Positions 5,613 to 10,802 of a stretch of DNA of 30,501 nucleotides are shown here, piece after piece. The notes under the pieces were generated by a model, which was given only the letters and a program-made list of their open reading frames with translations, was not told the origin of the DNA and ran no database searches. The position numbers and the translations under genes are program-made. The stretch comes from a virus: positions 1 to 30,501 of the IMG/VR virus record IMGVR_UViG_3300017969_000077. One strand, written 5' to 3'. Positions within the stretch are counted from its first letter, which is position 1. Every line of letters begins with the position of its first letter.

Positions 5613-5630
5613 TTCTAAAGAAGTTATAAT
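5613..5630 (+). promoter_or_regulatory. 18-bp element promoter, leadered class
   Basis: Exact consensus. The leader contains a CCAGCC AGGGT GGCTGG hairpin and GAAAGGA before the ATG at 5677. Confidence 0.85.
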
Positions 5631-5676
5631 GGATCTTACCAGCCAGGGTGGCTGGGGAACGACGAAAGGACATGGA

Positions 5677-5922
5677 ATGACCAAGTGGTGTCTCCTCAAG
5701 GAGTCCGATGGTGCGCGCGGCGTGGCCGGCAAGCGCAAGATCTACGAGATCACCATCACCGACGATCACGAGGTGATCTTCGAGTGGGGTCGCGCTGAGA
5801 AGAAGGAGCGGCAGGGCACGAAGGTGCAGCGGTTCTTCTCGGACCAGGCGGCCCGCCGAGCGGCCGCTGAGCAGCTCTTCGCCAAGCAGGCCAAGGGCTA
5901 CGTCCTGGCCTACACGGTCTGA
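5677..5922 (+). CDS. Stand-alone WGR-domain protein
   Basis: An 81-residue protein that is almost entirely a WGR domain. It shows KIYEITITDD, then VIFEWGRAEKKERQG (WGR at residues 37-39), then VQRFFSDQAARRAAAEQLFAKQAKGY. WGR domains are known in PARP proteins, where they help bind DNA ends, and in short bacterial proteins and MolR-like regulators. Here no partner domain is attached, so it is probably a small nucleic-acid-binding factor; this is inference. ATG 5677 is chosen behind GAAAGGA; a nearer ATG at 5672 is out of frame. Confidence 0.85.
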   Translation: MTKWCLLKESDGARGVAGKRKIYEITITDDHEVIFEWGRAEKKERQGTKVQRFFSDQAARRAAAEQLFAKQAKGYVLAYTV

Positions 5923-5925
5923 GCC

Positions 5926-5970
5926 GCCGGCAAGCCGGCTGGGGCGCAAGCCTCGGCCGGCAAGCCGCCG
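5926..5970 (+). terminator. Double GCCGGC hairpin region
   Basis: GCCGGC AA GCCGGC (5926-5939) directly follows the stop of the WGR gene. A second GCCGGCAAGCCG copy follows at 5956-5967. It is a probable transcription end, without a U-run. Confidence 0.45.
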
Positions 5971-5989
5971 GTTGGCAGCGGTAACCGAG

Positions 5990-6007
5990 TTCTAAAGAAG
6001 TTATAAT
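5990..6007 (+). promoter_or_regulatory. 18-bp element promoter, leaderless class
   Basis: Exact consensus. GATCTC separates the -10 from ATG 6014. Confidence 0.85.
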
Positions 6008-6013
6008 GATCTC

Positions 6014-6172
6014 ATGAACAAGAACAAGTCAGCCCCAAAGATGAAGAACACGTGGAGCGCGGAAGAGCGTGCGGCGTTCGCCGCGGGCGTCCGAGTTCGG
6101 GCCAACACCCTGCCGAACAAGCGCCGCCAGGCCGCCAAGAAGGCCTGCCGCGGCCGAGTTCAGGCCGCCTGA
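6014..6172 (+). CDS. Small strongly basic protein
   Basis: 52 residues beginning MNKNKSAPKMKNTWSAEER. It is rich in Lys, Arg and Ala (NKRRQAAKKACRGRVQAA) with one cysteine, and is likely nucleic-acid binding by charge alone. It is leaderless, with ATG 6 nt after TATAAT. No family is recognised. It ends before two hairpins in 6190-6260. Confidence 0.7.
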   Translation: MNKNKSAPKMKNTWSAEERAAFAAGVRVRANTLPNKRRQAAKKACRGRVQAA

Positions 6173-6188
6173 CCGAGCCACCGCGCGA

Positions 6189-6250
6189 AATAGCCTGAGA
6201 GTGGCCTGAGTGCCGCTCTCTTGGCCGTCAACCCGGCCAATGGCTAGGAA
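6189..6250 (+). terminator. Two consecutive hairpins downstream of the gene at 6014
   Basis: GAG-GGC/GCC-CTC near 6198-6221, and TTGGCC/GGCCAA near 6220-6241, lie in a gap without a gene. Possible terminators. Confidence 0.35.
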
Positions 6251-6288
6251 TACGGCAAAATGACGCCGGCTGGCAGTGGTATGCGGTT

Positions 6289-6306
6289 TTCTAAAGAAGT
6301 TATAAT
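6289..6306 (+). promoter_or_regulatory. 18-bp element promoter, leaderless class
   Basis: Exact consensus. AGTCCAC separates the -10 from ATG 6314. Confidence 0.8.
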
Positions 6307-6313
6307 AGTCCAC

Positions 6314-6541
6314 ATGCCCACCTACATTACATCCCATTACCGATCCCTCAACCTCACCGACTCCTACGACCAACACGACCATCTTGTCATAACTACCGTC
6401 GATAACTGGCTGCGACTCGTCTCGAATCTCAAATCGCGACTCACCGAAACCGAACTCGCCGAAATCTTCGACGACGACATGCGCGCCACCGCCGTCCACA
6501 TCTCCACCGACCCGAACTTCGTCCATCCCGAATCCCGCTAA
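6314..6541 (+). CDS. Hypothetical protein with divergent codon style
   Basis: 75 residues, MPTYITSHYRSLNLTDSYDQ..., with several histidines and Asp. It prefers C-ending codons and GAA over GAG, unlike most neighbours, as does the next gene. This suggests that these two genes arrived together. ATG 6314 is used rather than the earlier in-frame ATG at 6260, because the latter lies upstream of the promoter. Function unknown. Confidence 0.75.
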   Translation: MPTYITSHYRSLNLTDSYDQHDHLVITTVDNWLRLVSNLKSRLTETELAEIFDDDMRATAVHISTDPNFVHPESR

Positions 6542-6603
6542 CTGCCGGCCTACCGGCCTGCCGGCTAACTGCCGGCCGGCCGGCCAGCCAGCCAGCCGAC
6601 CTG
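6542..6603. repeat. GCCGGC-rich repeat island
   Basis: Repeated CTGCCGGC, CCGGCCGGCC and CAGCCAGC units in about 60 bp between two genes. They can form several alternative hairpins. A similar island follows the next gene at 6898-6955. Confidence 0.6.
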
Positions 6604-6610
6604 CCGCAAA

Positions 6611-6628
6611 AACTAAAGAAGTTATAAT
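6611..6628 (+). promoter_or_regulatory. 18-bp element promoter, leadered class
   Basis: AACTAAAGAAGTTATAAT. The leader has GCCGGCCAGCCGGGCC and CACGAAAGGTC before the ATG at 6676. Confidence 0.8.
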
Positions 6629-6675
6629 ATAAATATCGCCGGCCAGCCGGGCCAGCCAAACACGAAAGGTCATAC

Positions 6676-6897
6676 ATGCCCACCTTCCGAATCTGCCTCA
6701 ACGACACCGACGCACCGTTCGCCGACGTCTACGCCGAAATCATCGACGCCTGCCCGTCAGCCGTCATCCAGCGCCTCGACCGCTTCTACCGCGACGAGGT
6801 CTTCCACAACGTCACCGTCACGCCCGACCAAGTCGCCGACCTCGCCGACTACTACGCCACCGATCTCGACGAATTCATCGCCGACTACCAAATCTGA
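6676..6897 (+). CDS. Hypothetical acidic protein
   Basis: 73 residues, MPTFRICLNDTDAPFADVY..., acidic, ending DLDEFIADYQI. It shares the MPT start and the C-ending codon preference with the gene at 6314, and both are bounded by GCCGGC islands, so the pair may be a recent insertion. A GAAAGGT site precedes the ATG. No family is recognised. Confidence 0.75.
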   Translation: MPTFRICLNDTDAPFADVYAEIIDACPSAVIQRLDRFYRDEVFHNVTVTPDQVADLADYYATDLDEFIADYQI

Positions 6898-6955
6898 CCG
6901 GCCTCGCGCCGGCCGGCCTCGCGCCGGCCGGCCAGCCGGCCTACCGACCGACCAC
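6898..6955. repeat. GCCGGC-rich repeat island
   Basis: Two tandem CCGGCCTCGCGCCGG-type units are followed by CCGGCCAGCCGG. Strong hairpins are possible between the gene at 6676 and the next promoter. Confidence 0.6.
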
Positions 6956-6965
6956 GCCGACTGAC

Positions 6966-6983
6966 TTCTAAAGAAGTTATAAT
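6966..6983 (+). promoter_or_regulatory. 18-bp element promoter, leadered class
   Basis: Exact consensus. The leader has ATCAGCCAACACG and GAAGGACACAG before the ATG at 7014. Confidence 0.85.
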
Positions 6984-7013
6984 AAAACTATCAGCCAACA
7001 CGGAAGGACACAG

Positions 7014-7175
7014 ATGAGCATCAACTGGAGCGAGATCGGCAAGGCGCCTGAGGGCGAGTGCGAGTACTGCGACAACATGCGCGCCGAAGGAACCAGCTTC
7101 CATCCCAACCACAACGCTTCGCAGAGGTGCGAGTCTGGCGGCCGAAACCACTGCACGTGCGATCGGTGCTTCTGA
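7014..7175 (+). CDS. Small cysteine-rich protein with HCTCDRCF ending
   Basis: A 53-residue protein with CEYC (residues 16-19), then RCESGGRNHCTCDRCF at the C-terminus. The eight Cys/His positions can hold one or two zinc ions. The ending 'C.SG...HCTCD.CF' is one I recall from small actinophage proteins of unknown function. The start follows GAAGGACACAG. The stop sits at the edge of the next promoter element. Confidence 0.8.
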   Translation: MSINWSEIGKAPEGECEYCDNMRAEGTSFHPNHNASQRCESGGRNHCTCDRCF

Positions 7176-7192
7176 TCTAAAGAAAGTATAAT
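7175..7192 (+). promoter_or_regulatory. 18-bp element promoter, leadered class
   Basis: ATCTAAAGAAAGTATAAT overlapping the previous stop. The leader has GATCTCATCAGCC and GGAAGGACAAAG before the ATG at 7223. Confidence 0.85.
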
Positions 7193-7222
7193 GATCTCAT
7201 CAGCCAATACGGAAGGACAAAG

Positions 7223-7396
7223 ATGAAGACCACAGAGTGGATCGAGATCGACGATCGGGAGTGCGAGTACCCCGACTGCGAAAACTTCGAGAAGAAGGTT
7301 GACGTCGAAGTCAACTTCGAGATGCACGATGGCAAGCGCCGAGAAGAGTGGACATGCGGTCTCTGTGATTCAGTGCACTCCGTGGTGGAGATCTGA
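7223..7396 (+). CDS. Small zinc-ribbon-like protein
   Basis: 57 residues with CEYPDC (C14, C19) and TCGLC (C45, C48) framing a beta-rich middle (KKVDVEVNFEMHDG). This is the usual layout of a small zinc ribbon. The start follows GGAAGGACAAAG. The next gene starts 2 bp after its stop, so the two are co-transcribed. No named family. Confidence 0.75.
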   Translation: MKTTEWIEIDDRECEYPDCENFEKKVDVEVNFEMHDGKRREEWTCGLCDSVHSVVEI

Positions 7397-7398
7397 CA

Positions 7399-7965
7399 AT
7401 GGGAATGGACAGATTCATGCGGCGTCGCATAGAGAACGAAGACTGGGCGACTGAGAAAGTTGTTGTCAACGACGTCGTATGGGACGTCATGCGGCCGACT
7501 CGGGTCGAGGACGCCGTCGACAACGCCATCGCTGTCACCATTGACAGGGCCGGAACAACAGGGGGCCGTGGCTATGTCTGCCGAGCCTCTACGTACGGCG
7601 AACAGCTCGTGACGTACAGCAACGACGTTTTCGCCTACACGATCCAGAGCGGGGTCAACGAGAGAGTTCTAAGTGAGTGCGTCTACGATCCAAAGGATGC
7701 TCTCCGCGAGTTGGGAATGAGCGACATGCAAATGGAGGCGTGGGCGTCTCGGTTTTGCTTCGATCTTTCTCCTAAGAAAGAAATCATCAAAGACAGAGCC
7801 CCACTGCACTACGCATCGTATCACTACGGCTCTCATTGGAATCGCCGCAGTGAGCACGACCGTTCGTCGAAGTCGATGGAATGGCCGCAGATGGAAGCGT
7901 GGGTTCAAGGCTTTATGAACAAGTACTCTCCCTCGACGTACCCCTACGAAGACGAAGACGAATAG
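7399..7965 (+). CDS. Hypothetical 188-residue protein
   Basis: A longer protein of this region, MGMDRFMRRRIENEDWATEKV..., mixed alpha/beta. It is rich in Tyr, Trp and His in the C-terminal third (HYASYHYGSHWNRR) and ends in a very acidic tail (YPYEDEDE). It begins 2 bp after the previous gene and lacks its own element. No recognised domain. Confidence 0.8.
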   Translation: MGMDRFMRRRIENEDWATEKVVVNDVVWDVMRPTRVEDAVDNAIAVTIDRAGTTGGRGYVCRASTYGEQLVTYSNDVFAYTIQSGVNERVLSECVYDPKDALRELGMSDMQMEAWASRFCFDLSPKKEIIKDRAPLHYASYHYGSHWNRRSEHDRSSKSMEWPQMEAWVQGFMNKYSPSTYPYEDEDE

Positions 7966-7966
7966 C

Positions 7967-7984
7967 TTCTAAAGAAGTTATAAT
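7967..7984 (+). promoter_or_regulatory. 18-bp element promoter, leadered class
   Basis: Exact consensus. The leader contains ACCAGC AAGCCC GCTGGT, a small hairpin, and GAAAGGA before the ATG at 8028. Confidence 0.85.
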
Positions 7985-8027
7985 AGTTCTTACCAGCAAG
8001 CCCGCTGGTCAGACGAAAGGACGGAGC

Positions 8028-8138
8028 ATGGGACGCGAAGACTACGAGCACTGGAACGAGGACGCGGATTATGTGTGGTGGCAGGAAGAGGGCCGTCACC
8101 CGTACGATCCTGAGTGGGACGACCCGTACGACGACTGA
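8028..8138 (+). CDS. 36-residue acidic aromatic protein
   Basis: A very small acidic protein (MGREDYEHWNEDADYVWW..., ending DPYDD), dominated by Asp, Glu, Trp and Tyr. The start follows ACGAAAGGACGGAGC. The stop overlaps the next start in a TGATG arrangement, indicating translational coupling. It could be a DNA-mimic-like acidic peptide, but that is only a guess from composition. Confidence 0.65.
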   Translation: MGREDYEHWNEDADYVWWQEEGRHPYDPEWDDPYDD

Positions 8139-8278
8139 TGATGGAGACAGACGTGACGCGGTGCTTCGCGTGCGAGACAGAGTTTGAGTCAGAGTTTCAC
8201 GATGTCTCAGGCTACTCGACAACCCCGTGCCCGAACTGCGGTTCGATCGCGACTGAAGACGATTCCCCGGACGAATAG
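8138..8278 (+). CDS. Small zinc-ribbon protein
   Basis: 46 residues with CFAC (residues 9-12) and CPNC (31-34), the classic two-knuckle zinc ribbon, and an acidic tail. It overlaps the upstream gene by one base (TGATG). A second ATG follows at once, and a GTG at 8153 behind GGAGA is another possible start. It belongs to the 8028-8497 operon. Confidence 0.7.
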   Translation: MMETDVTRCFACETEFESEFHDVSGYSTTPCPNCGSIATEDDSPDE

Positions 8279-8287
8279 AGGCGAGCA

Positions 8288-8497
8288 ATGACGACAGACA
8301 CCGACAGCATCTATGTGAAGACGCCCGCGTGCCGAGTGTGCGGCCGCTCAGACTTTCTTGCGGTCCGCGAGAGCGATCTCGAGCGCTACAACGCCGGCGC
8401 ACTGGCTCAGGAGGCGTTTCCTGAGATGCCGATCGAGCGCCGAGAGCAACTCATCTCTGGGACGCATCCGGAGTGCTGGAAGAAGTTGTTCGGATGA
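8288..8497 (+). CDS. Conserved small phage zinc protein
   Basis: 69 residues with CRVC (15-18), then a helical part with AQEAFPEMPIERREQLISGTHPECW. From memory, 'C..CG...........G..AQ.AFP.....REQ..SG.HP.CW' is shared by small actinophage proteins with no assigned role. Two knuckle cysteines plus His/Cys near the end could bind zinc. It is the last gene of the operon that begins at 8028; GAGGCGAGCA precedes the ATG. Confidence 0.8.
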   Translation: MTTDTDSIYVKTPACRVCGRSDFLAVRESDLERYNAGALAQEAFPEMPIERREQLISGTHPECWKKLFG

Positions 8498-8511
8498 GCG
8501 TAAGGGCCGCC

Positions 8512-8612
8512 GGCCGGTATCCCAGTCTCAAGATGTTCATTACTCCAGACTGGAGAGCGGCTCTCCCTCCCGTGGAGACGTAGGGTAGCGTCCGCGGGAG
8601 GGTGAACCGGCC
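8512..8612 (+). ncRNA. Structured multi-helix RNA region (candidate)
   Basis: A gap with no gene that folds well. GGCCGGT (8512-8518) pairs with ACCGGCC (8606-8612) as a closing helix. Inside it CCAGTCT (8522-8528) pairs with AGACTGG (8547-8553), and CCCTCCCG (8565-8572) with CGGGAGGG (8595-8602), the latter extended by GACG/CGTC. GGAGAG/CTCTCC is an alternative hairpin. It could be a separate RNA, a 3' UTR element of the preceding operon, or a complex terminator. No match to a known RNA class is recognised. Confidence 0.5.
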
Positions 8613-8617
8613 ATACG

Positions 8618-8635
8618 ATCTAAAGAAGTTACAAT
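8618..8635 (+). promoter_or_regulatory. 18-bp element promoter, leaderless class
   Basis: ATCTAAAGAAGTTACAAT. ATACGT separates the -10 from ATG 8642. Confidence 0.8.
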
Positions 8636-8641
8636 ATACGT

Positions 8642-8884
8642 ATGCAGCAGGACCACCTGATCTACACGACAACGACGCGGTATGCGGTAGTCGATGGCGC
8701 TCTCTACCAAGAGCACTCTCGCGGACTCAAGCCGCTTCTCTTCGAGGTCACTGAAGAGATCATGATGCCCGATGACAGCGTGATCATGCGCGGCGAGAGC
8801 TTTCACGTCGCCGGTGCCGAGCGCACTGTCGATCTCGGTGTCGTAACTCATCGACTCTTTGGAGTTCGCCGGCACGTTTGGTGA
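8642..8884 (+). CDS. Hypothetical beta-rich protein
   Basis: 80 residues, MQQDHLIYTTTTRYAVVDGA..., with alternating hydrophobic residues suggesting beta strands and an arginine-rich C-terminus (RLFGVRRHVW). It has no ribosome binding site, and the ATG lies 6 nt after the -10. It is located between two structured RNA regions. No family is recognised. Confidence 0.75.
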   Translation: MQQDHLIYTTTTRYAVVDGALYQEHSRGLKPLLFEVTEEIMMPDDSVIMRGESFHVAGAERTVDLGVVTHRLFGVRRHVW

Positions 8885-8886
8885 GA

Positions 8887-8904
8887 TTCTAAAGAAGTTA
8901 TAAT
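8887..8904 (+). promoter_or_regulatory. 18-bp element promoter driving the structured RNA
   Basis: Exact consensus followed by GATCTCATA. The position that is ATG in leaderless copies is ATA here. Transcription would start near 8911. Confidence 0.85.
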
Positions 8905-8910
8905 GATCTC

Positions 8911-9145
8911 ATAACAACCCACCGGGTTAGCAACCCGCTAAATGTTGAAGCCGAAAGGTGGAGTCTAGCGGAGACCCGGTGGGCATAAAGTTTAAGACGT
9001 CGCGGAGAAAAGCGACGCGAGGCGAGTACCGTGGGCAACGCTGTAAAGCTCTAAGGAGAGACAGACGTCGGCGATGCCGAATAATGGCGGTTGATCGTGA
9101 GATTGCTAGATCACACGGTCTAGGGCTAGCACCCTAACCCACGGG
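8911..9145 (+). ncRNA. Large structured RNA or 5' leader, unknown class
   Basis: About 235 nt without a gene, directly after a promoter element. Domain I is closed by CCCACCGGG (8918-8926) with CCCGGTGGG (8975-8983), inside which CCGCTA/TAGCGG pair. A middle hairpin pairs CGTCGC (8998-9003) with GCGACG (9012-9017). Domain II is closed by CCGTGGG (9029-9035) with CCCACGG (9138-9144) and holds hairpins CGGC/GCCG, TGATC/GATCA and TAGGG/CCCTA. CGGGTT/AACCCG (8923-8937) competes with the domain I helix. No terminator follows; an A-rich unstructured stretch leads into the gene at 9184. It may be a riboswitch-like leader or a processed ncRNA. Confidence 0.65.
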
Positions 9146-9183
9146 AAAGACGCACAAGCAGAAACAAAGACAAAGGACAAAAG

Positions 9184-9741
9184 ATGACGACAAAGTACGC
9201 AACACGCAAGACGAGCTGGGACGGAGAAGAGGACGCCTACAACAAGTGGGAGTGGCGACAGGTCGAGTGCGCCGGCGGTCTGATGTACGTAACTGACGAC
9301 TTTCGCTTCTTCGCGAATGGCTACCTCGGGCAGCGTTGGGGCGAAGTAGCGCCGAATCAGTCGAAGCTGTACATCACCTTCGGAGACGACTTCGACGTAG
9401 TGGAGAATCTCGAGAACCGCACGCGGCGCCCTCACACGCTGTATCGTAAGTTCTTGAACGACAAGGTCTTCCCGACTCTCGGCGTCGAGGCTCCGAAGCT
9501 CTCCTGGAGCCAGAAATGCGGATGCACGATGTGCCCGTGCTCTCCAGGCTTCATCATCAACGGCAACTGGGTTTCTGAGGTTCTCGTGCCGGCAGCAACT
9601 GGGCTCAAGGCGGCAAACACCAATGCTCGCGTTGAGGAGGGCTTCTTTCCTCGTCGCGCGGACATTTCCGTGCGGATTCTCAACGCGGACTTCGAGAACT
9701 ATGACAGCAGCAAGCCTGCTCGAACTGTCGTCGCTCTCTGA
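9184..9741 (+). CDS. CPCSPGF-motif protein, paralogue of the gene at 938
   Basis: 185 residues. It shares with the protein at 938 the order ENLENR.RRP, then FPTLG..APKLSW, then KCGCTMCPCSPGF (C112, C114, C117, C119), and both end with a K-P-A/V-rich strand. It is longer at the N-terminus and in a loop after the cysteine cluster. It lies downstream of the 235-nt structured RNA, with ACAAAGGACAAAAG as ribosome binding site. Metal binding is likely; function unknown. Confidence 0.85.
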   Translation: MTTKYATRKTSWDGEEDAYNKWEWRQVECAGGLMYVTDDFRFFANGYLGQRWGEVAPNQSKLYITFGDDFDVVENLENRTRRPHTLYRKFLNDKVFPTLGVEAPKLSWSQKCGCTMCPCSPGFIINGNWVSEVLVPAATGLKAANTNARVEEGFFPRRADISVRILNADFENYDSSKPARTVVAL

Positions 9742-9751
9742 GCAGCAAAAC

Positions 9752-9769
9752 TTCTAAAGAAGTTATAAT
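9752..9769 (+). promoter_or_regulatory. 18-bp element promoter, leaderless class
   Basis: Exact consensus. AGTACGC separates the -10 from ATG 9777. Confidence 0.8.
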
Positions 9770-9776
9770 AGTACGC

Positions 9777-10016
9777 ATGGACACACTGACAAAGACAATG
9801 ACATGGATCATGGCGCTCCTCTTCTCAGCAATGGGAGCCTACGGGGTCTGGGCGGTCATCGAAGAGACCAATCGCAGACACGAGGTGGAGCCGATCGGCT
9901 TTCACGGAATGGTGTTCGCGGTTGCGCTGATTGTCGCGATTCTCGCGGTCACGGTGATCGTCGTCTCCGGCGTCATCGACGAGATGCGGAATCTCAGTCA
10001 CGACGAGTACGAGTGA
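9777..10016 (+). CDS. Small two-helix membrane protein
   Basis: 79 residues with two membrane segments, about 9-28 (WIMALLFSAMGAYGVWAVI) and 44-66 (GMVFAVALIVAILAVTVIVV), joined by a charged loop (EETNRRHEVEP), and an acidic C-terminus. The general plan resembles the leftward gene at 22716-22946. It is leaderless. The tRNA begins 9 bp after the stop and is probably on the same transcript. Confidence 0.8.
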   Translation: MDTLTKTMTWIMALLFSAMGAYGVWAVIEETNRRHEVEPIGFHGMVFAVALIVAILAVTVIVVSGVIDEMRNLSHDEYE

Positions 10017-10025
10017 CCAAACTCT

Positions 10026-10097
10026 ACGAACGAGCCAATGGATAGGCACTCGGTCTCCAAAACCGAGCAAAACGGGGTTCGACTCCTCGCGTTCGTG
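10026..10097 (+). tRNA. tRNA-Trp (anticodon CCA)
   Basis: The acceptor stem ACGAACG (10026-10032) pairs perfectly with CGTTCGT (10090-10096). The anticodon stem TCGGT/ACCGA carries loop CTCCAAA with anticodon CCA. The T arm CGGGG/CCTCG has loop TTCGACT. The D arm is short (GCC/GGC or CC/GG) with GG in its loop, and the joint to the anticodon stem is slightly irregular. No CCA is encoded; the discriminator is G. It sits between the small membrane gene and a promoter. Confidence 0.85.
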
Positions 10098-10101
10098 CTA
10101 G

Positions 10102-10119
10102 AACTAAAGAAGTTATAAT
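10102..10119 (+). promoter_or_regulatory. 18-bp element promoter, leaderless class
   Basis: AACTAAAGAAGTTATAAT just after the tRNA. AGTCTAC separates the -10 from ATG 10127. Confidence 0.8.
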
Positions 10120-10126
10120 AGTCTAC

Positions 10127-10327
10127 ATGGAAGGACGCAAGATCACAACAGTCACCGCTTACATCACCAAACCCGGTGAGCAAAAGCCGTACGTCTTCAC
10201 CGTGGAGATCGCGGCCCCTGGCGACACAATCAAGAGACGCTTCAAGAAGATGAACGACGCGATCTCGTGGCTCCAACACTGGGCGACTGCCCGCGGCGTC
10301 AAGATCGACCTCAGGCAGGCGAAGTAA
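10127..10327 (+). CDS. Small basic protein
   Basis: 66 residues, MEGRKITTVTAYITKPGEQK..., with beta-strand-like repeats followed by a basic helix (KRRFKKMNDAISWLQHWATARG). The layout suggests a compact alpha/beta fold. It is leaderless, with no ribosome binding site between the -10 and ATG. The stop overlaps the next promoter element. Function unknown. Confidence 0.75.
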   Translation: MEGRKITTVTAYITKPGEQKPYVFTVEIAAPGDTIKRRFKKMNDAISWLQHWATARGVKIDLRQAK

Positions 10328-10344
10328 TCTAAAGAAGTTATAAT
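10327..10344 (+). promoter_or_regulatory. 18-bp element promoter, leadered class
   Basis: ATCTAAAGAAGTTATAAT. A short leader with AGGAGGA precedes the ATG at 10370. Confidence 0.8.
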
Positions 10345-10369
10345 AATCTTCACAGGAGGACACAAGGAC

Positions 10370-10570
10370 ATGGCAAAGAACTGGACCGAAGCTCACATGA
10401 CGAGCATTCCCAACTGCGACATCTGCGGCACGACGCCGGCTGTTGTCGATGCGGGAACCCGCATGGGCCCGTGGGCGTACATGTGCACGTCGTGCTGGCA
10501 TCTCGACGGCAAGAGCCCTGGCAAGCTCGGTGCGGGCATCGGCCAGAAGCTCGTGAAGGTGGAGAGCTGA
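10370..10570 (+). CDS. Conserved small actinophage zinc protein (GPWA type)
   Basis: 66 residues with two cysteine pairs, CDIC (16-19) and CTSC (39-42), separated by VVDAGTRMGPWAYM, then GKLGAGIGQKL. From memory, 'IP.CD.C...A..D..T..GPWA.MC..C......GKLG.G.GQ.L' is a common actinophage protein of unknown function, probably a zinc ribbon. It has the strongest ribosome binding site of this region (AGGAGGA). The next gene starts 1 bp after its stop. Confidence 0.85.
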   Translation: MAKNWTEAHMTSIPNCDICGTTPAVVDAGTRMGPWAYMCTSCWHLDGKSPGKLGAGIGQKLVKVES

Positions 10571-10571
10571 C

Positions 10572-10769
10572 GTGAAGGTTCCGAAAGTCTGCCCGCGGTG
10601 CCTCGGCTGGGTACCAAACAACGAGACGCCTGGCGCGTACCCCGGCGCGCTGTCCCGAGCGGACAACAAGACTGAGATCTGCTCCGAGTGCGGCAGCCAC
10701 GAAGCTCTACAGGACTTCCTTGAGGGCGGGTGCACTCCAAAAGAAAGCTGGCCAATCGCCGGCAGGTGA
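10572..10769 (+). CDS. Conserved small actinophage zinc protein (GALSRADN type)
   Basis: 65 residues with CPRC (7-10) and CSEC (37-40), between them VPNNETPG.YPGALSRADNKTEI. The stretch 'IPN.....G..PGALSR.DN.TEICS.CG..EA' recurs in many actinophage and actinobacterial small proteins; its role is unknown. The GTG start follows the upstream stop by one base, so it is coupled to the gene at 10370. Confidence 0.85.
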   Translation: MKVPKVCPRCLGWVPNNETPGAYPGALSRADNKTEICSECGSHEALQDFLEGGCTPKESWPIAGR

Positions 10770-10778
10770 CAAAGTAAC

Positions 10779-10796
10779 ATCTAAAGAAAGTATAAT
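10779..10796 (+). promoter_or_regulatory. 18-bp element promoter, leaderless class
   Basis: ATCTAAAGAAAGTATAAT. GATCTC separates the -10 from ATG 10803. Confidence 0.8.
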
Positions 10797-10802
10797 GATC
10801 TC

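Noticed and set aside
8905-9180. Group I intron, tmRNA or RNase P RNA
   Set aside because: No conserved core motifs of those RNAs could be found, no split gene flanks it, and there is no tRNA-like 3' end.
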